Of a stretch of 6,979 nt of DNA, positions 1 through 5,102 are shown piece by piece (the stretch's first letter is position 1; every line of letters starts with the position of its first letter). The position numbers and the translations under genes are program-made. Under the pieces are notes generated by a model. That model did not search any database. It was not told the DNA's origin and saw only the letters and a list, made by a program, of their open reading frames with translations. This DNA is from an uncultured beta proteobacterium. Lineage in GTDB: Bacteria > Pseudomonadota > Gammaproteobacteria > Burkholderiales > Rhodocyclaceae. The stretch covers positions 1 to 6,979 of the forward strand of contig CAIZKA010000173.1 in NCBI GenBank assembly GCA_903933395.1, given 5' to 3'.

Positions 1-362
1 CGGGCAGCTTTCCCGCCCTGCTCGACAACGCGCCCTTCCTGCTGCCGGGGGAGGACGTGGCGATCCGGCCGAAGCTGCTGCAGTGGCTCGATGCCAAGGG
101 CGTGCGGCCGCGGATCGTCGGCGAGTTCGATGACAGCGCGCTGATGAAATCCTTCGGCCAGGCCGGTGCCGGCCTGTTCGTCGCGCCGACCGCCATCGCC
201 GCCCATGTCTGCGAGCAATACAAGGTCGTGGAAATCGGCCGCATCGACACGGTGGTCGAACACCTCTATGCAATCAGCACCGAGCGGCGGCTGACCCATC
301 CCGCCATCGTGGCGATCAGCAAGGCGGCGCGGCGGGACATTTTCGGCGGCATCAAGCACTGA
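1..362 (+). CDS. nhaR: LysR-family transcriptional regulator, NhaR-like (3' end only)
   Basis: This is the C-terminal part of a LysR-type regulator whose start lies before the window. The reading frame is open from base 3 and ends at TGA 360-362; a GTG at 57 is internal, not a start. The visible 119 or so residues are the second half of the effector-binding domain. Phrases such as QWLDAKGVRPRIVGEFDDSA, FGQAGAGLFVAPTAIAA, EIGRIDTVVEHLYAIS and ERRLTHPAI follow the C-terminal pattern I know from NhaR, the sodium/osmotic-stress activator of nhaA in enterobacteria. The DNA-binding helix-turn-helix is outside the window, so the NhaR assignment rests on the effector domain alone. Many betaproteobacterial NhaR-like proteins are annotated this way without a known target. 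A 151-bp gap separates it from the next gene, which has its own promoter, so the two are probably not one operon. Confidence 0.85.
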   Translation, partial: GSFPALLDNAPFLLPGEDVAIRPKLLQWLDAKGVRPRIVGEFDDSALMKSFGQAGAGLFVAPTAIAAHVCEQYKVVEIGRIDTVVEHLYAISTERRLTHPAIVAISKAARRDIFGGIKH

Positions 363-394
363 CCCGGATGACCAACCGCCCGCCCGTCCGGCGA

Positions 395-423
395 TTGTCA
401 GGCACCGGTTGTCAGCCTAGAAT
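395..423 (+). promoter_or_regulatory. Predicted sigma70 promoter for the exported-protein cluster
   Basis: A -35 box TTGTCA (395-400) and a -10 box TAGAAT (418-423) are separated by exactly 17 bp. Each differs from consensus by a single base. The predicted transcript would start near 430 and have a leader of about 85 nt before the TTG start at 514. This lies in the gap after the NhaR-like gene and is the only good promoter I see for the three exported-protein genes. The word TTGTCAG occurs twice (395-401 and 409-415), so a regulator site overlapping the promoter is possible but unproven. Confidence 0.6.
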
Positions 424-513
424 GCCTCTCGCCGCGGCGGACGTCGATCGCGGCACATCCAAACGCGAACTTGCGGAGCGGCCAATGCGAAACACGGGCA
501 CCGGAGCGGAAAC

Positions 514-1386
514 TTGCTGAGGCGGCGGCTCGTCGCCTGCCTGCTCCTGCTTGGCATGCTTGCCGCCCCGGCGGCATGGGCGCAGACGGCGCCCGACCCC
601 GAACAACAGCGCCGGCTGGCGGAACAGAAACTCAAGCTGGTCGAGATGCTGGTCAATTCGCCGGCCGCCCAGGCCAGCAGCACCAGCAAGGATGCCGAGG
701 TTGCCGGGCTGGTCGAGCGCGGGCGCGAACTGCTCAAGCAGGCCAAGGAAAACCTGGCGGCGCAGCGCTATCCGGAGGCGGCGCAGGCGCTGGACGAAGC
801 CTTGCGCAGCGTGTCGAAAGCCAATAGCCGGAATTCCGGCGGCCTGTCCGACAGCGTGCAGAAGCAGCGCTTGCAGGACATGAGCGAGCAGGTGACCACC
901 TACCGCGCCTCGCTGGCGGAACTGGCGAAGAGCCAGGGCGGCGGCGGCAGCGCACAGGCCGCGCTGCAGCGCGTCGATGCGCTGGCCGACGAGGGCCGCA
1001 AGCTTGCCGCCGCCGGACGACTGGGCGACGCCAACAAGAAAATGGCGGAGGCCTACAAACTGGAGGTGGAGGAAATCTCCCGCCTGCGCGCCGGCCAGGA
1101 AGTGGTGATGTCGCTCAAGTTCAACACGCCGGCCGACGAATACGCCTATGAGCAGAAGCGCTTCCAGTCGAACGAAATCCTGGTCGGCATGATGATCGGC
1201 GAAGGTCGCGCCGAGGGCGACAAGCGCCGCCTGGTCGATGGCTTCCTCAATGAGGCGGGGCGGTTCAAGGCGTCCGCGATCGAGCAGTCGATCAACAACA
1301 ATTTCAAGGAGGCCGTGTCCCTGATGGAGAAAGCCGTGGCCCAGCTCAACCGCGCCCTGCAGACCATGGGCGTGCCGGTATTCTAG
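514..1386 (+). CDS. Exported helical protein of unknown function
   Basis: A 290-residue protein I cannot assign to a named family. Residues 1-23 are a typical Sec signal peptide: three Arg, then a Leu-rich core, then an AWA site with likely cleavage before Q24. The mature protein should therefore be periplasmic. The rest is almost wholly predicted helix, rich in Ala, Glu, Lys, Arg and Gln, with heptad-like stretches at about 27-75, 75-105, 125-185 and 240-285 suggesting coiled coils or TPR-like helical pairs. A Gly-rich linker (GGGG) sits near 143-146. No catalytic motif, Cys pair or membrane segment was seen in the mature part. The start is TTG at 514, chosen because GGAG at 503-506 lies 7 nt upstream and the signal peptide begins there; no ATG or GTG in frame fits. 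It is followed after 122 bp by the PilJ-box gene and probably shares its transcript. A role as a partner of that protein is only an inference. Confidence 0.8.
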   Translation: MLRRRLVACLLLLGMLAAPAAWAQTAPDPEQQRRLAEQKLKLVEMLVNSPAAQASSTSKDAEVAGLVERGRELLKQAKENLAAQRYPEAAQALDEALRSVSKANSRNSGGLSDSVQKQRLQDMSEQVTTYRASLAELAKSQGGGGSAQAALQRVDALADEGRKLAAAGRLGDANKKMAEAYKLEVEEISRLRAGQEVVMSLKFNTPADEYAYEQKRFQSNEILVGMMIGEGRAEGDKRRLVDGFLNEAGRFKASAIEQSINNNFKEAVSLMEKAVAQLNRALQTMGVPVF

Positions 1387-1410
1387 GAAAGTACTGATCA
1401 AGTGCCAATT

Positions 1411-1480
1411 CGTCATTCCGGCGAACGCCGGAATCCAGAAGAATCAAGATGCTGGACACCGGCCTTCGCCGGTGTGACGG
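1411..1480. repeat. Intergenic double-hairpin repeat, copy 1
   Basis: A 70-bp element between the exported-protein gene and the PilJ-box gene, 65/70 identical to the copy at 2310-2379. It has two hairpins. Arm 1 (1415-1434) is ATTCCGGC-GAAC-GCCGGAAT and arm 2 (1456-1475) is ACACCGGC-CTTC-GCCGGTGT. Apart from paired changes, arm 2 is the inverse complement of arm 1, so the arms can also pair with each other into one long stem. Arms of the type GTCATTCCGGCGAAAGCC are a very common dispersed repeat in proteobacterial genomes and give spurious peptides such as LDSGFRRND when translated. Weaker similarity to copy 2 continues on both sides, into the ribosome-binding site. It may act as a transcript stabiliser, an attenuator, or simply a small non-autonomous mobile repeat. 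Confidence 0.85.
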
Positions 1481-1497
1481 CTTATCCGGTGTTTCCC

Positions 1498-1503
1498 GGG
1501 GGA
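1498..1503 (+). promoter_or_regulatory. Ribosome-binding site that fixes the PilJ-box gene start
   Basis: GGGGGA at 1498-1503 stands 5 nt before ATG 1509 and 8 nt before the adjacent ATG 1512. The frame is open further upstream to an ATG at 1449, but that start lies inside the repeat and would put 20 repeat-encoded residues before the signal peptide, so it is rejected. Confidence 0.6.
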
Positions 1504-1508
1504 AGATC

Positions 1509-2276
1509 ATGATGAAGTCATTGATTCGCCTGTGGCTGGTGCTCGCTTTTGCGCTGACGGCACATTGGGCCCAGGCCGCCGATGCCGCGGCGATCAACCT
1601 GGCCGGCCAGCAGCGCATGCTGTCGCAGCGCATCGTCAAGTCCTGGTGCCAGATCGGGCTCAACGTGCTGCCGGCCGTTTCCAAGGCGCAGCTCGACGAG
1701 GCGGTGCGGCTGTTCGAAAGCAACCTGCAGGCGCTCGATATCGCGACCAGCAGCCCCGAGGCGCGCAACGCGCTGGCCGGCCTGCGCGCCGCGTGGGCGC
1801 CGCTGCGCAGCGGGGCCGCCGGCGTCATCCGCCAGTCGGATGCGGCACAACTGGATGCCCGCGCTGAAGACGTGCTGATGGCGGCGGAACGGCTCACCCG
1901 CGTCATGCAGGACCAGACGAGCGAGCCGGTCAGCCGCTGGGTCAACCTGGCCGGCCGCCAGCGCATGCTCTCGCAGCGCCTGATCAAGGTGTACATGCTG
2001 CAGCAATGGGGCGTCACCAGCGCCACACTGCGCGACGAAACCGAGCGCGTGCAGAACGAATTTGCCGGCGCCCTGGCCAGCATGCAGCAGCAGGCCGACA
2101 ACAACCCGACGCTGCGCACGGAGCTCGACAACCTGGCGCTGCAGTGGGAATGGTTGAGAACGGTACTGGCCACCGAGGGCGCGGATTCCTTCCGTCTGAT
2201 CATGGCCGAAGGCGGCGAGGCGATACTGCAACTGGCCGACCAGATCACGCTGCTTTACCTGCTGTCTGCCAAGTAA
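1509..2276 (+). CDS. Periplasmic protein with two PilJ / P-box-like sensor motifs
   Basis: A 255-residue exported protein. Residues 1-23 form a Sec signal peptide (MMKSLIR, hydrophobic core, AQA site). The mature part holds two similar units, each opening with nearly the same sequence: INLAGQQRMLSQRIVKSW at residues 29-46 and VNLAGRQRMLSQRLIKVY at 145-162, each followed by about 100 residues of predicted helix. The pattern N-x-A-G-x-x-R-M-x-S-x-R is that of the PilJ domain (type IV pili methyl-accepting chemotaxis transducer N-terminal region, PF13675). It also resembles the P-box of the nitrate sensors NarX and NarQ; the PilJ domain of the chemoreceptor McpN is known to bind nitrate. Unlike those proteins it has no later membrane segment, HAMP, kinase or methyl-accepting region, so it would need a partner to signal. 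Ligand binding is inferred from the motif only. The start is ATG 1509, or possibly 1512. Repeat copies flank the gene on both sides. Confidence 0.85.
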   Translation: MMKSLIRLWLVLAFALTAHWAQAADAAAINLAGQQRMLSQRIVKSWCQIGLNVLPAVSKAQLDEAVRLFESNLQALDIATSSPEARNALAGLRAAWAPLRSGAAGVIRQSDAAQLDARAEDVLMAAERLTRVMQDQTSEPVSRWVNLAGRQRMLSQRLIKVYMLQQWGVTSATLRDETERVQNEFAGALASMQQQADNNPTLRTELDNLALQWEWLRTVLATEGADSFRLIMAEGGEAILQLADQITLLYLLSAK

Positions 2277-2309
2277 GCGATTTAGTGAAGCACTAGTCAT
2301 GTCACGTTT

Positions 2310-2379
2310 CGTCATTCCGGCGAAAGCCGGAATCCAGAAGAATCATGGCGCTGGACACCGGCTTTCGCCGGTGTGACGG
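2310..2379. repeat. Intergenic double-hairpin repeat, copy 2
   Basis: The second copy of the 70-bp element, between the PilJ-box gene and the multicopper oxidase gene. Arm 1 (2314-2333) is ATTCCGGC-GAAA-GCCGGAAT and arm 2 (2355-2374) is ACACCGGC-TTTC-GCCGGTGT. Loop and stem of arm 2 are the inverse complement of arm 1 except for the paired change of the outer stem bases from ATT/AAT to ACA/TGT, which keeps the arm's own hairpin intact. It lies 29 bp before the next ATG, against 28 bp for copy 1. The five differences from copy 1 are one in each loop and three in the spacer between arms; neither stem differs between the copies. Confidence 0.85.
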
Positions 2380-2396
2380 ATTATTCAGCGATTTCC

Positions 2397-2402
2397 AGGA
2401 GA
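2397..2402 (+). promoter_or_regulatory. Ribosome-binding site that fixes the multicopper oxidase start
   Basis: AGGAGA at 2397-2402 is 6 nt before ATG 2409. The frame stays open to a GTG at 2373, but that codon is within repeat copy 2 and would add 12 repeat-derived residues ahead of the twin-arginine signal. ATG 2409 is therefore preferred. Confidence 0.75.
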
Positions 2403-2408
2403 CCCCGG

Positions 2409-3851
2409 ATGCCCATCGATCGTCGCCAGTTCCTCCAGGCCAGCGCAGCGCTCGGCGCCTCGCTCGCCGTGCCGGCGCCCCTTTTTGCCTCCGTAAAGGC
2501 CACGGAGCGGCGCATCGAGCTGACTTCGTCAGCATTCAGCGTGGCGCTCGATCCGGCCGATACCGCGCGCACCGCGGTCTGGGGTTTCAACGAGCAGTTG
2601 CCGGGGCCGACGCAGCGCTTCCGCCGTGGCGACAGCGTGCACTTTGCCGTCAGGAACGATCTGCCGCAGGACACCGCCGTGCATTGGCACGGCCTGCGCG
2701 TACCCAACGCCATGGACGGCGTGCCGCGCGTGACGCAGCATCCGATCCCGCCCGGCGGCAGCTTCGATTACCGCTTCGAACTGCGCGATTCCGGCACCTA
2801 CTGGTACCACCCGCATCAGGCCAGCTTCGAGCAGGTATCGCGCGGGCTCTACGGCGCGCTGATCGTCGAGGAGGAAAAACCGCCGCAGGTCGATCGCGAC
2901 GAGGTGTGGGTCATCTCGGACATCAAGCTCAACGTGCAGCGCCAGCAGGTGGAAGACTTCGGCCGCATCCTCGACATCGCCAACGACGGGCGCATCGGCA
3001 ACCAGATCCTGGTCAACGGCCTGGTGGCCGGGCCGCAGCGCAAGCTCGAGGTCCGCGCCGGCGAGCGCCTGCGCCTGCGCCTGATCAACGCCGCCTCGGC
3101 GCGCTTTTTCCGCCTCGCCATCGAGGGCCATCAGGCGCGCATCATCGCATTCGACGGCCAGGGCGTGACGCCGCATCCGCTCCCGGCCGACGGCCTGGCG
3201 CTATGGCCGGGCATGCGCGTCGACCTGATCATCGACTGCATGGGCGCAGCCGGTCAGAGCTTTTCCCTGCGCGACCTGGGCCGCCCGCCGGCCGCCGCGA
3301 CCGTGCTCGGCACGCTGGCCTATTCGTCGCAGCCCGCCGTGCGCAGCAAGCCGCTGACCTCATCCGTGGCGCTCGCGCCCAACCGCATCGCGGAACCGGA
3401 CCCGGGCAAGGCCTCGGATCACTACATCATCTTCCAGGGCGGCATGCGCGGCACACCGGTGATCGGCCTGGTCGACGGCAAACCCTCGCGCATCCAGGAG
3501 ATCATCGCCAAACAGGGGCTGGCGTGGACCATGAACTACAACGCCCAGCACGAGGCGGCGCTGATGCACGAGCCGCTGCTGCAACTGCGGACCGGCGAAC
3601 ACGTCATGCTGCACATGGTCAACGAAACCGACTTCTTCCATCCCATGCACCTGCACGGCCACTTCTTCCGCGTGTTGGCCATCGACGGCAAGGAAACGCC
3701 GCTGCGCGAGTGGCGCGACACCGTGATCATGGCCCCGCGCCAGAGCATCGATGTCGCCTTCGTCGCCGACAACCCCGGCGAGTGGATGTACCACTGCCAC
3801 ATCCTCGACCATGCCGCGGGCGGCATGATGGGCACCATCGTCGTCGAATAG
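2409..3851 (+). CDS. Tat-exported multicopper oxidase (laccase / CueO-like)
   Basis: A 480-residue three-cupredoxin-domain multicopper oxidase, which couples one-electron oxidation of a substrate (cuprous copper or phenolics in relatives) to reduction of O2 to water. Residues 3-27 (DRRQFLQ, a mild hydrophobic stretch, PLFA) are a twin-arginine signal, fitting a cofactor-loaded periplasmic enzyme. All four copper motifs are intact: HWHG (H92, H94), YHPH (H134, H136), HPMHLHGH (H411, H414, H416) and HCHILDHAAGGM (H462, C463, H464, H468, M473). This gives type 1 copper from H411, C463, H468 and axial M473, with eight His for the type 2/3 trinuclear centre. It is shorter than E. coli CueO (about 516) and CopA (about 600), and I see no Met-rich insert like CueO's, so copper oxidase versus general laccase cannot be decided. 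It is probably last in the exported-protein operon; a strong hairpin follows the stop codon at once. No gene symbol is given because CueO, CopA and laccase-like branches cannot be told apart by eye. Confidence 0.93.
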   Translation: MPIDRRQFLQASAALGASLAVPAPLFASVKATERRIELTSSAFSVALDPADTARTAVWGFNEQLPGPTQRFRRGDSVHFAVRNDLPQDTAVHWHGLRVPNAMDGVPRVTQHPIPPGGSFDYRFELRDSGTYWYHPHQASFEQVSRGLYGALIVEEEKPPQVDRDEVWVISDIKLNVQRQQVEDFGRILDIANDGRIGNQILVNGLVAGPQRKLEVRAGERLRLRLINAASARFFRLAIEGHQARIIAFDGQGVTPHPLPADGLALWPGMRVDLIIDCMGAAGQSFSLRDLGRPPAAATVLGTLAYSSQPAVRSKPLTSSVALAPNRIAEPDPGKASDHYIIFQGGMRGTPVIGLVDGKPSRIQEIIAKQGLAWTMNYNAQHEAALMHEPLLQLRTGEHVMLHMVNETDFFHPMHLHGHFFRVLAIDGKETPLREWRDTVIMAPRQSIDVAFVADNPGEWMYHCHILDHAAGGMMGTIVVE

Positions 3852-3852
3852 G

Positions 3853-3898
3853 AGTCGGCGCCGGATCGCCGTGCCGCCGGCGCCGACTTACTTATTTC
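3853..3898 (+). terminator. Predicted intrinsic terminator after the multicopper oxidase
   Basis: A perfect 12-bp stem, AGTCGGCGCCGG (3853-3864) with CCGGCGCCGACT (3877-3888), closes a 12-nt loop and is followed by the T-rich stretch TACTTATTTC. It starts two bases after the TAG stop codon. The T-tract is interrupted, so efficiency may be moderate, but position and stem strength make it the natural end of the upstream transcript. Confidence 0.7.
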
Positions 3899-3932
3899 GT
3901 GGATCGGCAAGGTCTCATGGGGCCTGCTATGT

Positions 3933-3948
3933 GCCGGCTATAACCGGC
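3933..3948. promoter_or_regulatory. Operator O1 of the HTH/Fic module
   Basis: GCCGGCTATAACCGGC, an inverted repeat with a single mismatched pair, upstream of the -35 box. With flanking bases it forms TGCCGG...CCGGCA (3932-3949) followed by TTTTTG, so as RNA it could also serve as a second small terminator for transcription arriving from upstream. It shares its pattern and an exact 32-bp pitch with O2 and O3. Confidence 0.65.
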
Positions 3949-3955
3949 ATTTTTG

Positions 3956-3985
3956 TTGACAATAGCCGGCTATAGCCGGCATAAT
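3956..3985 (+). promoter_or_regulatory. Promoter of the HTH/Fic module
   Basis: A perfect -35 box TTGACA (3956-3961) and a -10 box CATAAT (3980-3985, 5 of 6 to consensus) with an 18-bp spacer. Transcription would start near 3992, giving a leader of about 34 nt before ATG 4026. The spacer is occupied by the perfect palindrome O2, so binding of a repressor there would block RNA polymerase directly. Autorepression by the first gene product, an HTH protein, is the obvious inference. Confidence 0.7.
3965..3980. promoter_or_regulatory. Operator O2 of the HTH/Fic module
   Basis: GCCGGCTATAGCCGGC, a perfect 16-bp palindrome lying in the spacer between the -35 and -10 boxes and touching the first base of the -10. 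It differs from O1 by one base. This is the strongest candidate binding site for the HTH protein encoded just downstream. Confidence 0.7.
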
Positions 3986-3996
3986 TATCTATATAA

Positions 3997-4012
3997 GCCG
4001 GCCATGACCTGC
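3997..4012. promoter_or_regulatory. Operator O3 of the HTH/Fic module (degenerate)
   Basis: GCCGGCCATGACCTGC matches O1 at 13 of 16 positions and begins exactly 32 bp after O2, as O2 begins exactly 32 bp after O1. The left half is intact; the right half has one changed base relative to O1. It lies just past the predicted transcription start in the untranslated leader. It is a weaker call than O1 and O2 taken alone, but the phasing supports it. Confidence 0.5.
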
Positions 4013-4025
4013 CTGTGAGACATCC

Positions 4026-4490
4026 ATGACTGATACCAAAACCCGCTTGAAGCGCCTGCAGCTCGCCGATGCGCTACGCACCTACCCGGCACCCGAGGTC
4101 GCGGCCGTACCGCGCGGCGGTTGGCTGCGCGCAATACGCGAGGCGCTGGGGATGACCCAGGGCCAGTTGGGTGCCCGCGCTTCCATCAGCCGGCAATCGG
4201 TGCAGGATTTCGAGCACGCCGAGGCGGATCGCCGCATCACCCTGGAAAGCCTGGACAGGCTGGCGCGGGTGATGGGTTGCCGCATGGTGTATGCGCTGGT
4301 GCCCGAGAACGGCTCTATCGATGCCTTGCGCGAGCGGCGAGCGCTGGCGCTGGCCGAGGCCCTGCTGCAGCCAGCCGATCATTCGATGAAGCTCGAAGCC
4401 CAGGGCGTCACCGCGCCGGAACGCGAGCGACAACGCCGCCTGCTGGCCGACGAGCTGCTGAACGGCAGCCCACGCAAGCTGTGGCAATGA
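4026..4490 (+). CDS. HTH regulator, mobile mystery protein A (antitoxin-like)
   Basis: A 154-residue DNA-binding protein with a HipB/XRE-type helix-turn-helix at about 33-90: WLRAIREALGMTQGQLGAR, then the probable recognition helix ISRQSVQDFEHAE, then LESLDRLARVMGCRMVYALV. The N-terminal helix and the long C-terminal tail (SMKLEAQGV near 120-128, ending RKLWQ) fit the family called mobile mystery protein A (TIGR02612), always found just upstream of a Fic protein, as here. Its stop codon overlaps the Fic gene start by 4 bp (ATGA 4487-4490). Its promoter contains palindromes O1-O3, so it probably represses its own operon and may restrain the Fic partner; both points are inferred. The ATG at 4026 has only a weak ribosome-binding site (GAGA at 4017-4020). 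The family was named for its frequent occurrence on plasmids and other mobile regions; no transposase or integrase is visible nearby. Confidence 0.88.
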   Translation: MTDTKTRLKRLQLADALRTYPAPEVAAVPRGGWLRAIREALGMTQGQLGARASISRQSVQDFEHAEADRRITLESLDRLARVMGCRMVYALVPENGSIDALRERRALALAEALLQPADHSMKLEAQGVTAPERERQRRLLADELLNGSPRKLWQ

Positions 4491-5068
4491 ACCTCGATTA
4501 CCCGCCCGGTGCCACGCCGCTTGACCCGGACGAGGCGGCCGGATTGATTCCCGCGCATATCGCCAACCATGGGCAGTTGAACGAGTGGGAGATGGTGAAC
4601 ATCCTGGCGGGCGAGCAGTGGGCTTTCGGCCGCCGCCATCCCGACTTGCTCGACAACGAGTTCATCTGCCGCCTGCACAAGCGCATGTTCGGCGACACCT
4701 GGCGCTGGGCGGGAAGCTTCCGCAGCACCGAAAAGAACATCGGCGTGGAGCCCGTGCGCATCCAGCCGGACTTGCGCGACCTGTGCGAGGACGTGAAGGC
4801 GCAGCTCGAATACAAGAGTTATCCGCTCGACGAAATCGCCGCGCGTTTCAGCCATCGCCTGGTGGCAATCCATCCCTTCGCCAATGGCAATGGCCGGCTG
4901 TCGCGCACGGCCGCTGACCTGTTGCTGGTGCAGCAGGGCGCATCGCGCTTCAGTTGGGGCGCGGGCAATCTGCTTGCCGACAGCGACGTGCGCCAACGCT
5001 ACCTGGCGGCGCTGCGCGCCGCCGATGCCCGGGACTACGGCCCGCTGCTGGCGTTTGTGCGTTCGTGA
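4487..5068 (+). CDS. Fic-domain protein, mobile mystery protein B
   Basis: A 193-residue Fic-family protein. Fic enzymes usually transfer AMP or another nucleotide group to a hydroxyl of a target protein. The N-terminal stretch (GATPLDPDEAAGLIPAHI, then LNEWE), TWRWAGSFR (71-79, before the flap region), KNIG (83-86) and the core motif HPFANGNGRLSR (129-140) match mobile mystery protein B (TIGR02613). Catalytic H129, the GNG anion loop (134-136), R137 and R140 are present. The acidic residue of the canonical HxFx(D/E)GNGRxxR, which holds magnesium, is Asn (N133) here. No (S/T)xxxE(G/N) inhibitory helix is visible in the protein itself. The start is ATG 4487, inside the stop of the HTH gene, with no clear ribosome-binding site, which points to translational coupling. 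A longer open frame back to 4121 overlaps the HTH gene and is rejected. Toxin activity is inferred, not shown. Confidence 0.88.
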   Translation: MNLDYPPGATPLDPDEAAGLIPAHIANHGQLNEWEMVNILAGEQWAFGRRHPDLLDNEFICRLHKRMFGDTWRWAGSFRSTEKNIGVEPVRIQPDLRDLCEDVKAQLEYKSYPLDEIAARFSHRLVAIHPFANGNGRLSRTAADLLLVQQGASRFSWGAGNLLADSDVRQRYLAALRAADARDYGPLLAFVRS

Positions 5069-5102
5069 GTGGGCAGGGCTTCGTCGCTCTCCGTACCGCC
5101 GG

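Noticed and set aside
395..415. Direct repeat TTGTCAG at 395-401 and 409-415
   Set aside because: Seven bases twice is weak evidence for an operator, and one copy is simply the -35 box. It is mentioned in the promoter entry only.
827..840. Perfect palindrome GCCGGAATTCCGGC inside the exported helical protein gene
   Set aside because: It uses the same words as the repeat arms but lies in coding sequence in a probable linker, has no flank similarity to the repeats, and could arise by chance in GC-rich DNA.
412..1416. Long minus-strand open frame (334 codons) opposite the exported helical protein gene
   Set aside because: It is antisense to a frame with a clean signal peptide and ribosome-binding site. 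Its translation is low-complexity His/Leu/Arg/Gln-rich, typical of a shadow in GC-rich DNA.
1449..1508. Longer start for the PilJ-box gene at ATG 1449
   Set aside because: The added residues (MLDTGLRRCDG) are translated repeat sequence and would precede the signal peptide; ATG 1509 has a proper ribosome-binding site.
2345..3943. Plus-strand open frame of 532 codons overlapping the multicopper oxidase gene
   Set aside because: It starts inside the repeat, is Arg/Ala/Pro-rich with no domain, and overlaps a gene with all copper ligands intact. It is a frame shadow.
4004..4018. Tiny frame ATG-ACC-TGC-CTG-TGA in the leader of the HTH gene
   Set aside because: Four codons with no ribosome-binding site and overlapping operator O3; no reason to call a leader peptide.
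4121..4486. Upstream extension of the Fic frame to 4121
   Set aside because: It lies over the HTH gene, its residues look like shifted-frame noise, and the family N-terminus (GATPLDPDEA) begins just after ATG 4487.
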